From Clostridia bacterium (GTDB taxonomy: Bacteria; Bacillota_A; Clostridia; Peptostreptococcales; Anaerovoracaceae), in contig JAKSSI010000110.1 of the NCBI GenBank assembly GCA_024403175.1, positions 1-5,080 of the forward strand: a stretch of DNA of 5,080 bases, written 5' to 3'. Every line of letters starts with the position of its first letter. The stretch's first letter is position 1. The translations under genes were made by a program, and so were the position numbers. Below the pieces are notes generated by a model that was given only the letters and a program-made list of their open reading frames with translations, did not search any database and had not been told where the DNA came from. Shown piece after piece: positions 1 through 5,080 of the stretch.

Positions 1-300
1 AGCAGTGTTGCTCTTTCCATTCTTCCCACCAAAAGGCAACCTTCTGGACTTCCTAGAAAAAATGTGTAAGAAAAGGCAGATTAAAGTTTTACTGTGATTC
101 AATTAGAATACATTTTTAATTTATATTTAGTAAGGCCAGCAACTTCATCAATTTGAGCATAACGCCATTCATTATCAACTATTTCAACAAGAAATTCAAC
201 AACCAGTAGAATATGAAAATAAACAATATACACAATATGAAGAAGTCCCACAACCAATTAATGCTCATACTTATCAAAAAGTTGAATATGATGTTAAACA
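1..300. other. AT-rich segment without an assignable gene, foreign to the rest of the window
   Basis: No complete gene can be called here. Bases 181-300 contain 32 G/C in 120, clearly poorer than the glycosylase gene beside them (31 in 60 at 421-480). Two stretches look protein-like but conflict. On the minus strand an open frame without a start codon runs from 257 to the stop at 99-101; its C-terminal half includes NEWRYAQIDEVAGL and reads like a real protein tail. On the plus strand, 185-300 reads as a Gln/Glu/Tyr/Pro-rich low-complexity chain (QQEIQQPVEYENKQYTQYEE and onward) that then runs into the glycosylase antisense. Bases 1-97 are open in more than one plus frame with stops at 67-69 and 95-97, so no frame can be chosen. 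The segment may be a chimeric join or debris of a rearrangement. Confidence 0.45.
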
Positions 301-1067
301 AGAAACATATACTGCTGAAGAATTCCGGCAAATCCGTTGTATTTCTCCACCGGGAAGTGTCCACCATAGTGCTGCTCTTCTACCCTTGCAATCCAAACGT
401 CAACAGGAAAAGCCTCAATGCAGTGAAAACCGAAAAGTGCCACGCAATTAGCCACCTCTACGCCACCCCCTTTAAGCGGCAAAAGCGCATTCATTACAGT
501 CTCATAAGATGCACCAACAAGGCTGTCTAAATCAAGTTGCCCAGACACAACAGCCTTAGTTGCAAGCCAAACATATTCAGCTCTATAGCCAAGCCCGCAT
601 TCTAAAAGTTCTTCCATTGTGGCCTTTGAAAGCTGCTTTGGAGTTGGGAAAGAATTATAGCCATTAAAACCTTTAATAGGCTTTCCCCACTTGTTGCAAA
701 TTCTCTCTACACAAGTCTTAATTGAAGGAATACTTCTGCGCTGAGAAATGATGTAGGTTATGAGCATTTCCCACGGGTCTTGCCTTAAAATTCTTACGCC
801 TTTTCCAAAATCGGCCGCAGCAGTAAGAAATTCATCGGATGGGTCGATAGCGTTTATAAACGCACCATAATCAGTTTTTAAATCAAAATAATTAATCCAG
901 AATTCATTATCCTTTTCAGGGCATTCAATGGCAAATCCGCCGTCTAAAGACAAAACCCTGCATGCTTTTTCCATAGAAAAACAAGAGCCATCGGCCATCA
1001 TTCTAAATGCCTGTCCGGACTCTGAAAGTTGGTAATAATCGAACTCTTTTGCCTTTACTTTTATCAT
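294..1067 (-). CDS. ogg: 8-oxoguanine DNA glycosylase family protein, C-terminally truncated, catalytic Lys replaced
   Basis: This is a 257-residue HhH-GPD glycosylase of the OGG1 type, which in active members excises 8-oxoguanine and nicks the abasic site in base excision repair. Residues 14-22 (LSESGQAFR) match the N-terminal SGQxFRW motif, 97-123 the DPWExLIxxIISQ region, and 157-163 the CGLGYRA motif. The hairpin and catalytic region are at 197-226, and the catalytic Asp is kept (PVDVW, D223). The hairpin reads LKGGGVEVANC where the family has LxGVGxKVAxC, so Glu204 (codon 456-458, GAG) sits at the Schiff-base lysine. The usual SQNNN is SQRRS (109-112), which I recall from other clostridial members. 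The protein ends two residues after Phe255, the equivalent of human OGG1 F319, and the helix that normally follows is missing because the DNA changes near 296-303. Identity as a family member is firm; activity is doubtful. No Shine-Dalgarno precedes the ATG. Confidence 0.88.
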   Translation of the reverse strand: MIKVKAKEFDYYQLSESGQAFRMMADGSCFSMEKACRVLSLDGGFAIECPEKDNEFWINYFDLKTDYGAFINAIDPSDEFLTAAADFGKGVRILRQDPWEMLITYIISQRRSIPSIKTCVERICNKWGKPIKGFNGYNSFPTPKQLSKATMEELLECGLGYRAEYVWLATKAVVSGQLDLDSLVGASYETVMNALLPLKGGGVEVANCVALFGFHCIEAFPVDVWIARVEEQHYGGHFPVEKYNGFAGILQQYMFLV

Positions 1068-1082
1068 ACACTTTATTATAAT
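1054..1082 (+). promoter_or_regulatory. Sigma-A type promoter of the aminotransferase-asnA-traX operon
   Basis: A -35-like TTTACT (1054-1059, 4 of 6 matches to TTGACA) and a perfect TATAAT (1077-1082) are separated by 17 bp. Transcription would start near 1089, giving a leader of about 26 bases that includes the ribosome binding site. The -35 lies inside the first codons of the opposite glycosylase gene. Confidence 0.6.
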
Positions 1083-1087
1083 AAAGT
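1070..1087. promoter_or_regulatory. 18-bp perfect palindrome in the divergent promoter region
   Basis: ACTTTATTATAATAAAGT equals its own reverse complement. It lies in the 47-bp gap between the divergent glycosylase and aminotransferase genes. It contains TATAAT at 1077-1082 on the plus strand and at 1080-1075 on the minus strand, so a protein bound here would cover both -10 boxes. An operator is one reading. The other is simply two face-to-face -10 boxes, as AT-rich palindromes arise easily in promoters. Confidence 0.5.
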
Positions 1088-1102
1088 ATTATTAAATTTC
1101 AA
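1075..1102 (-). promoter_or_regulatory. Possible promoter of the glycosylase gene
   Basis: On the minus strand TTGAAA (1102-1097) and TATAAT (1080-1075) are 16 bp apart. The predicted start of transcription, near 1068, falls next to the ATG at 1067, so the message would be nearly leaderless. This agrees with the lack of a Shine-Dalgarno site. The -10 box shares its bases with that of the opposite promoter, so the two would compete for polymerase. Confidence 0.4.
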
Positions 1103-1106
1103 GGAG
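1101..1106 (+). promoter_or_regulatory. Ribosome binding site of the aminotransferase gene
   Basis: AAGGAG lies 8 bases before the ATG at 1115, a near-consensus Shine-Dalgarno that fixes this start. Confidence 0.85.
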
Positions 1107-1114
1107 AAAAAGCC

Positions 1115-2392
1115 ATGAAACAATACAATGAGATGACACAGCAAGAACTTCAGCTTGCGAAAGAAGAGCTCCTTAAGGAGTACAAGAAGAATCAGGATTT
1201 AAAATTAAACTTAAATATGACCCGCGGTAAGCCTTGCCCACAGCAGCTGGACATGTGCATGCCAATGTTCGACGAACTTCGTTCTAGAACAAACTGCACC
1301 GACAAGTATGGCGTAGACTGCAGAAACTACGGCGAACTCTTAGGTATCAGAGAAGCAAGAGAACTCTTTGGTAGCTTAATGGGCACAACAGTAGATGAAA
1401 CTATTGTTGTAGGTGCATCTTCTCTTACATTCATGTACGACTGCGTTTCCAGAGCTATGCTTAAGGGCGTGCTCGGTTCCGAAAGACCATGGGTAAAAGA
1501 AGAAAAAGTTAAGTTCCTCTGCCCTGTTCCAGGATACGACAGACACTTTACAATCTGCGAATTCCTCGGAATCGAAATGATCAACATAGAGCTTACTGAA
1601 TGGGGTCCAGACATGGACGCAGTAAGAAAGTATGTTGAGAACGACCCACAGGTTAAGGGTATGTGGTGCGTGCCAAAGTACTCCAACCCATACGGTGGTT
1701 GCTACAGCGATGAATGCGTAAAGCAGCTTGCAGCATTAAAGCCTGCTGCTCCAGACTTCAGAATCTTCTGGGACAACGCATATATGGTTCACACAATCTA
1801 CGAAGACATTCCTATTCTTAACATTCTCGACGAATGCAAGAAAGCTGGAAACCCTAACATGGTTTATATGTTCGGTTCTACTTCTAAGATTACTATGGCT
1901 GGTGCAGGAATCGCCTTCTTCGGAGCTTCCGAAGAAAACGTAAAGTTCACAGAAAAGCAAGTAAAGGCTCAGGCAATTTCTTGGGACAAAATCAATATGC
2001 TCCTTCACGTTAGATTCTTAAAGGATGCTGAAGGCGTTAAGAAGATTATGCAGGGTCATGCAGAAATCCTTCGTCCAAAGTTTGATGCTGTACTTGAAAC
2101 ATTAGACAAGAACCTCACAGGCAAAGGTGCTGGCAGATGGATTAAGCCGCACGGAGGTTATTTCGTAACTTACATCGGAAACAAAGGCACAGCTAAGAGA
2201 ATTCACCAGCTCTGCAAAGAAGCAGGCGTAGTCCTTACAGAAGCCGGTGCTACTCACCCATATCATATGGACCCAGACGATGCATATCTTAGAATTGCAC
2301 CTTCTTATCCAAGCCTTGATGAAATCTACAAGGCAATGGAAATTTTCACAATAGCAGCACAGATTGCAACAATTGAAGCATTGGAGAATTAA
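1115..2392 (+). CDS. Aspartate aminotransferase, type Ic (PLP-dependent, AspT-like)
   Basis: This 425-residue protein belongs to the fold-type I PLP aminotransferases of the branch often annotated Aminotran_MocR or type Ic aspartate aminotransferase (the Corynebacterium glutamicum AspT group). It should exchange amino groups between glutamate/2-oxoglutarate and aspartate/oxaloacetate in the cytoplasm. The branch signature NMTRGKPCPQQLD is at 34-46. PLP-site residues are visible: GAS at 100-102 for the phosphate, PGYDRHF at 139-145, the NPYGG motif with N191, WDNAY with D220 and Y223, the Schiff-base lysine K258 in STSKITMAG, and R393 in YLRIAPSYP for the substrate carboxylate. The length is usual for the group and nothing is missing. 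No DNA-binding domain is present, so it is not a MocR regulator. It is the first gene of an operon; asnA, which uses aspartate, begins at the next base, and this supports aspartate as the product. Substrate specificity is inferred. Confidence 0.9.
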   Translation: MKQYNEMTQQELQLAKEELLKEYKKNQDLKLNLNMTRGKPCPQQLDMCMPMFDELRSRTNCTDKYGVDCRNYGELLGIREARELFGSLMGTTVDETIVVGASSLTFMYDCVSRAMLKGVLGSERPWVKEEKVKFLCPVPGYDRHFTICEFLGIEMINIELTEWGPDMDAVRKYVENDPQVKGMWCVPKYSNPYGGCYSDECVKQLAALKPAAPDFRIFWDNAYMVHTIYEDIPILNILDECKKAGNPNMVYMFGSTSKITMAGAGIAFFGASEENVKFTEKQVKAQAISWDKINMLLHVRFLKDAEGVKKIMQGHAEILRPKFDAVLETLDKNLTGKGAGRWIKPHGGYFVTYIGNKGTAKRIHQLCKEAGVVLTEAGATHPYHMDPDDAYLRIAPSYPSLDEIYKAMEIFTIAAQIATIEALEN

Positions 2393-3406
2393 ATGAGCAA
2401 AATTATTATTCCTGAAGGATACAAGGCAAAACTTGATTCCTACGACACACAGAAAGCAATTACAAAAATTCATCAGATATTTGAAGCAAAGCTCTCCGAT
2501 GCATTAAACTTAAGCAGAGTATCTGCCCCACTTCTTGTTGAAGCATCTACAGGTCTTAACGACGACTTAAACGGCGTTGAAAGAAAAGTAGAATTCGACA
2601 TTAAAGAAGACGGCAGAGTTTGCCAGGTGGTACAGTCTCTTGCAAAGTGGAAGCGTCAGGCTTTAAAGGAATACAACTTCTATGTAGGCCGCGGACTCTA
2701 CACAAACATGAACGCTATTAGAAGAGATGAAGATTTAGACAACATTCACTCTGTATACGTAGACCAGTGGGACTGGGAAAAGGTTATCAACGTTGAAGAT
2801 AGAACTATTGATTTCCTTAAGGACGTTGTAAAGAAGATTGTTTACGCAATTTGCGACACAGAACTCGAACTTCGTCTTCAGTACCCTGCTCTTTACGAAT
2901 TAAGCTACAAGGATAGAAACGTAAGCTTTATTACTTCTCAGGAACTTGAAGATATGTATCCAGATCTTACAAGCAAGGAAAGAGAACATGCTTATGTTAA
3001 GGATTACCACACAACATGCATTCTTCAGATTGGTGGAGCTTTAGCATCCGGTAAGCCTCACGACCTTCGTGCTCCGGACTACGACGATTGGCAGCTTAAC
3101 TGCGATATCCTCTTCTGGAATGAAATTCTTGGTCAGTCCCTTGAAGTATCTTCTATGGGTATTAGAGTTTCCCCAGAAAGCCTCGATAAGCAGCTTACAA
3201 TTTGCAATGCAAACGACAGAAGAGAACTTCCTTTCCACAAGGCTCTTTTAAACGGAGAACTCCCTTACACTATCGGTGGTGGTATTGGTCAGAGCAGACT
3301 TTGCATGCTGCTTATGGGCAACGCTCACATCGGCGAAGTACAGTCTGCAATTTGGGATGATGAAACAAAGTCCAAGTGCAAGGCTGCAGGAATCAATATT
3401 TTATAA
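2393..3406 (+). CDS. asnA: Aspartate--ammonia ligase (asparagine synthetase A)
   Basis: AsnA makes asparagine from aspartate, ammonia and ATP through a beta-aspartyl-AMP intermediate; it is cytoplasmic and built on a class II aminoacyl-tRNA synthetase catalytic fold. The 337 residues match the usual length of about 330. Family motifs occur in order: RVSAPLLVEASTGLNDDLNG (42-61), QSLAKWKRQAL (81-91), the motif-2-like YTNMNAIRRDE (103-113), HDLRAPDYDDW (223-233), SSMGIRVS (253-260) and the motif-3-like GGGIGQSRL (295-303), with the arginines at 110, 111 and 302 in place. No glutaminase domain is present, which separates it from AsnB. The start is set by GGAG at 2383-2386, 6 bases ahead of the ATG, inside the end of the aminotransferase gene. 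The stop of that gene touches this ATG, so translation is probably coupled. Confidence 0.97.
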   Translation: MSKIIIPEGYKAKLDSYDTQKAITKIHQIFEAKLSDALNLSRVSAPLLVEASTGLNDDLNGVERKVEFDIKEDGRVCQVVQSLAKWKRQALKEYNFYVGRGLYTNMNAIRRDEDLDNIHSVYVDQWDWEKVINVEDRTIDFLKDVVKKIVYAICDTELELRLQYPALYELSYKDRNVSFITSQELEDMYPDLTSKEREHAYVKDYHTTCILQIGGALASGKPHDLRAPDYDDWQLNCDILFWNEILGQSLEVSSMGIRVSPESLDKQLTICNANDRRELPFHKALLNGELPYTIGGGIGQSRLCMLLMGNAHIGEVQSAIWDDETKSKCKAAGINIL

Positions 3407-4164
3407 TGAATCAAGACGATAAGTTAAAAAGTGGCGTCAGTTCTTTTGTAATAAGAATTGTCGCCTACATAATTCTAGCGATTACGATTTTCTTCAAGCT
3501 TCATCCAGCGAAAAGCTTTGAATGGATCAGCTATCTTACATGGATTTGCTACCCACTCTTCGCCTTTCTTCTGACTGAAGGCTTTGAACAAAGTTCAAGT
3601 AAGAAACGATACTTTTTAAGATTGCTTCTATTTGCCGTAATTTCAGAAATTCCTTACAACCTTCTTATGGGCGGTAAGCTTTTCTACCCGCAGGCGCAGA
3701 ATGGTATGTTTACTTTAATACTCGGCTTTATAGCCATCAGTATTGTTAACTACATCTACGACAAAACGGCAAATCTGATACTCTGGATGGCATCGATTTA
3801 TGTTTACGGTTGGGGCGCATTTCATATTAGTAAGATGATAAATGCAGAGTTTTGGTCTTTCGGTGTAATGTTTGTAATGTTGTTCTACATTTCAAACCAG
3901 ATTAAATACCCAAAGATTCTGCAGATTGTCTTTATGATAATTCTCTCCTTCTACCTTTCATCTAGCGCTTACTTAAACTTTGTAATCGGCAATTACATGT
4001 ACACACTACCATTTAGATCTCTTTGTGTACCAGCAGTAATTCTTACTTGGTTCTACCAAGGAAAGCGTGGTCCAAACGGCTTAAAACTGCAAATTGCAAA
4101 CTATGCATTCTACCCAGTAATGCTTGCAATCGCAGCATTCGTAAAGCTAGTAATAATCAAATAA
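3406..4164 (+). CDS. TraX family multi-pass membrane protein
   Basis: This 252-residue, strongly hydrophobic protein has the marks of the TraX family (PF05857): YPLFAFLLTEGF at 49-60, LLLFAVISEIPYNLLMGG at 73-90, QNGMFTLILG at 98-107, YQGKRG at 217-222 and the closing YAFYPVMLAI at 233-242. About eight to ten membrane segments can be seen, roughly at 13-31, 42-57, 70-88, 102-117, 122-137, 148-163, 169-186, 204-216 and 231-250. The founder, F-plasmid TraX, acetylates the N terminus of pilin; chromosomal homologues in Firmicutes have no conjugation genes nearby, as here, and their acceptor is unknown to me. The ATG overlaps the asnA stop by one base (TAATG), which suggests coupled translation; the upstream AGGA (3388-3391) is too far for a strong site. 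A GTG at 3376 would add ten residues from inside asnA and is less likely. It is the last gene of the operon. Confidence 0.88.
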   Translation: MNQDDKLKSGVSSFVIRIVAYIILAITIFFKLHPAKSFEWISYLTWICYPLFAFLLTEGFEQSSSKKRYFLRLLLFAVISEIPYNLLMGGKLFYPQAQNGMFTLILGFIAISIVNYIYDKTANLILWMASIYVYGWGAFHISKMINAEFWSFGVMFVMLFYISNQIKYPKILQIVFMIILSFYLSSSAYLNFVIGNYMYTLPFRSLCVPAVILTWFYQGKRGPNGLKLQIANYAFYPVMLAIAAFVKLVIIK

Positions 4165-4176
4165 AATGCAAAATAA

Positions 4177-4209
4177 AAAAGAGGCACGCCTTGGTTTCGT
4201 GCCTCTTTT
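4177..4209 (+). terminator. Rho-independent terminator of the aminotransferase-asnA-traX operon
   Basis: A perfect 12-bp stem, AAAAGAGGCACG (4177-4188) with CGTGCCTCTTTT (4198-4209), closes a 9-base loop. T-rich sequence follows (4206-4209 and 4214-4222). It starts 12 bases after the traX stop. An A run on the left side (4175-4180) could let it work on the other strand too, although no gene points at it from the right. Confidence 0.9.
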
Positions 4210-4300
4210 AAATTTGTTTTTTGCCCCATAGAAGAAAGTAGGATTAGAACTACAGGACTCATTATAAACATACAGCGCATAGCATTACTGCTATATACAA

Positions 4301-4313
4301 CGGTTTTTAAAAC
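4301..4313 (-). repeat. Possible degenerate, inverted third copy of the DUF1836 promoter repeat
   Basis: Read on the minus strand this is GTTTTAAAAACCG. It equals the GTTATTAAATAACCG core of the two exact repeats with one A and one T removed from symmetric places, and it keeps an 11-bp dyad (GTTTT A AAAAC). Its centre is 21 bp from that of the first exact copy. The sequence is simple enough to occur by chance. Confidence 0.3.
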
Positions 4314-4320
4314 GAGTTTA

Positions 4321-4339
4321 AGTTATTAAATAACCGATT
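4321..4339 (+). repeat. 19-bp direct repeat, copy 1, operator candidate upstream of the promoter
   Basis: AGTTATTAAATAACCGATT occurs here and again, without a mismatch, at 4380-4398. It contains the dyad GTTATT-A-AATAAC (4322-4334). Its last two bases are the first two of the -35 box of the DUF1836 promoter, so a bound protein could touch RNA polymerase. Confidence 0.7.
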
Positions 4340-4366
4340 GACTAAAAATAGTATAAAAGTTATGAT
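4338..4366 (+). promoter_or_regulatory. Sigma-A type promoter of the DUF1836 gene
   Basis: TTGACT (4338-4343) and TATGAT (4361-4366) are separated by 17 bp, each one base from consensus. Transcription should begin near 4373, giving a leader of about 45 bases. The promoter sits exactly between the two 19-bp repeats. Confidence 0.75.
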
Positions 4367-4379
4367 ATTGGTTGTCAAG

Positions 4380-4398
4380 AGTTATTAAATAACCGATT
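4380..4398 (+). repeat. 19-bp direct repeat, copy 2, operator candidate in the leader
   Basis: This is the exact second copy of AGTTATTAAATAACCGATT, with its dyad at 4381-4393. It begins about 7 bases after the predicted transcription start and ends 7 bases before the ribosome binding site, a position where a repressor could block elongation or initiation. As RNA, its 6-bp dyad with a one-base centre cannot form a good hairpin, so a DNA site is the better reading. Confidence 0.7.
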
Positions 4399-4405
4399 TA
4401 GAAAA

Positions 4406-4410
4406 AAGGA
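4406..4410 (+). promoter_or_regulatory. Ribosome binding site of the DUF1836 gene
   Basis: AAGGA lies 7 bases before the ATG at 4418. It is only one base from the in-frame TTG at 4412, so it selects the ATG. Confidence 0.8.
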
Positions 4411-4417
4411 TTTGAAG

Positions 4418-4969
4418 ATGGAGATAAAATTAGCTGATGTCAGCCTTATAGAGGAATTTAAATTACCTGAATATACGGAAATTCCGGATGTTGGACTCTA
4501 CCTTAAGCAGGTTGTTAAATACATAAATGATTCAGTTGGTAAGTACTTCGGTTTTACAGTAACCGATTCTATGCTTTCCAACTATGTAAAGATGCACATA
4601 GTTAAGAACCCTATTAAGAAGGCTTATTATAGAGAGCACATTGCCGCATTTATATTTGTATCTATGGCAAAGTCTGTGCTTTCTTTGGAAGATATCGATT
4701 GGGTATTTAAGGTACAGCAGGCTTCTTATTCTCCGGAATCATCTTATAAGTGGTTTAAGAGCAGATTTGAAAGAACCTTAAAAAAGGTATTCCTTCAGAA
4801 ACTCGATGCTACAAGACATAACCGTGAAAACGATGAACAAGCTCTTTTAAATAGCATCGTTTACACAATGGCTTATAAGTTCTACTTGGTTTGCTGCATA
4901 AAGCACAATGCAATTCCTGAACCAGCAGAGCCAAAGAAGGAAAAGAAAACAAAAGCTAAAGCTGAATAA
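4418..4969 (+). CDS. DUF1836 family protein, probable DNA-binding regulator
   Basis: The 183-residue protein matches DUF1836 (PF08876), a family found mainly in Firmicutes. The first signature, LPEYTEIPDVGLYLKQVV, is at 16-33. The second region, 52-93, has MLSNYVKMHIVKNPIKKAYY followed by REHIAAF and VLSLEDI. Its pattern (S-x-NYVK, a short loop ending in a proline, then YxREHIA) resembles the winged helix-turn-helix of MerR proteins. As I recall, Bacillus subtilis YkrK of this family represses htpX, so a repressor role is reasonable. The C-terminal half is helical and unassigned, and residues 170-183 form a Lys/Glu/Ala-rich basic tail. It has its own promoter and terminator and no partner gene. 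The twin 19-bp repeat around its promoter suggests that it controls itself. Targets and any signal are unknown. I chose the ATG over the TTG at 4412 because of the spacing to AAGGA. Confidence 0.82.
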   Translation: MEIKLADVSLIEEFKLPEYTEIPDVGLYLKQVVKYINDSVGKYFGFTVTDSMLSNYVKMHIVKNPIKKAYYREHIAAFIFVSMAKSVLSLEDIDWVFKVQQASYSPESSYKWFKSRFERTLKKVFLQKLDATRHNRENDEQALLNSIVYTMAYKFYLVCCIKHNAIPEPAEPKKEKKTKAKAE

Positions 4970-4978
4970 TTGAAATAA

Positions 4979-5004
4979 AAAACTCGGTCTTTCGGCCGAG
5001 TTTT
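4979..5004. terminator. Bidirectional terminator between convergent genes
   Basis: AAAACTCGG (4979-4987) pairs with CCGAGTTTT (4996-5004); a G-U and a C-G pair extend the stem to 11 bp around a TTTC loop. The right side runs into TTTTATTTCTTTATTTT and the left side is AAATAAAA, so each strand has a T tract after the hairpin. It begins 10 bases after the DUF1836 stop and ends 11 bases from the stop of the minus-strand gene, so it can serve both. Confidence 0.9.
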
Positions 5005-5015
5005 ATTTCTTTATT

Positions 5016-5080
5016 TTACTCCACCAACCCGTACTTCACTTTTATGCGGTCCAGTTTTTCTAACATTGGTTCTGCGGCGA
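5016..5080 (-). CDS. 3' end of an unidentified minus-strand gene
   Basis: The last 20 codons of a gene entering from the right end are visible, ending at TAA (5016-5018). The tail includes PMLEKLDRIKVKYGLVE, an amphipathic charged stretch typical of a C-terminal helix. The other two minus frames either stop within the segment or give a less protein-like product, and the terminator just beyond supports the call. Too little is present to name a family. Confidence 0.65.
   Translation of the reverse strand, partial: AAEPMLEKLDRIKVKYGLVE

Noticed and set aside
53..82. Splice-acceptor-like pyrimidine tract followed by AG on the minus strand
   Set aside because: It would suggest eukaryotic contamination at the left end, but a short T/C-rich run before AG is common by chance and the flanking bases do not give a recognisable exon.
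1327..1686. Long minus-strand open frame inside the aminotransferase gene, and similar frames inside asnA and traX
   Set aside because: They lie opposite or out of frame with well-supported genes, have no ribosome binding site and give products with no recognisable pattern.
3376..3405. GTG start adding ten residues to the TraX-family protein
   Set aside because: The ATG at 3406 gives the usual TAATG overlap, and the extra residues (VQGCRNQYFI) come from asnA coding sequence.
4231..4260. tRNA-like fragment around GGATTAGAACTACAGG
   Set aside because: No acceptor stem, anticodon arm or proper T arm can be folded around it.
4279..4294. Inverted repeat ATAGCA-TTAC-TGCTAT in the gap after traX
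   Set aside because: A 6-bp stem with no T tract after it and no relation to a gene start; a terminator already stands upstream. Probably chance.
4321..4398. CRISPR-like repeat and spacer pattern
   Set aside because: There are only two copies of 19 bp with a 40-bp gap that contains a promoter, and no cas genes are visible. Promoter-linked operators explain it better.
4412..4417. TTG start two codons before the DUF1836 ATG
   Set aside because: It lies one base from AAGGA, too close for initiation; the ATG has ideal spacing.

Overview
The window looks like chromosomal DNA from a low-GC Gram-positive anaerobe, most likely a member of the Clostridia. The evidence is the company of genes: a clostridial-type 8-oxoguanine glycosylase, a type Ic aspartate aminotransferase, AsnA, a chromosomal TraX-family protein and a DUF1836 regulator. 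Strong Shine-Dalgarno sites (AAGGAG, GGAG, AAGGA) and intrinsic terminators ending in T tracts fit this. Species cannot be told from the sequence.

Layout. Positions 1 to about 300 form an AT-rich stretch (32 G/C in 120 bases at 181-300) with no complete gene. It joins abruptly to the 3' end of a minus-strand 8-oxoguanine DNA glycosylase gene (294-1067), whose last residues are lost at the join. That glycosylase also carries Glu where the family has its catalytic Lys. A 47-bp divergent gap holds an 18-bp perfect palindrome that supplies a TATAAT box to both strands. Rightward from it runs a tight three-gene operon: aspartate aminotransferase (1115-2392), asnA (2393-3406, starting at the base after the previous stop) and a TraX-family membrane protein (3406-4164, overlapping by one base), closed by a strong hairpin terminator at 4177-4209. 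After a 208-bp gap comes a monocistronic DUF1836 regulator (4418-4969). Its good promoter lies between two exact copies of a 19-bp dyad-containing repeat. A bidirectional terminator (4979-5004) then separates it from the 3' end of an unidentified minus-strand gene that leaves the window at 5080.

How the genes work together. The first two operon genes make a two-step route: oxaloacetate plus glutamate gives aspartate, then aspartate plus ammonia and ATP gives asparagine. The TraX-family protein is co-transcribed, but its link to asparagine is not evident. The DUF1836 protein has a MerR-like winged-helix region, and the duplicated dyad at its own promoter suggests autoregulation.

No CRISPR array, transposase, RNA gene or defence system was seen. 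The points most worth checking are the catalytic-lysine substitution in the glycosylase, the nature of the join near 300, and the duplicated operator-like repeat in front of the DUF1836 gene.
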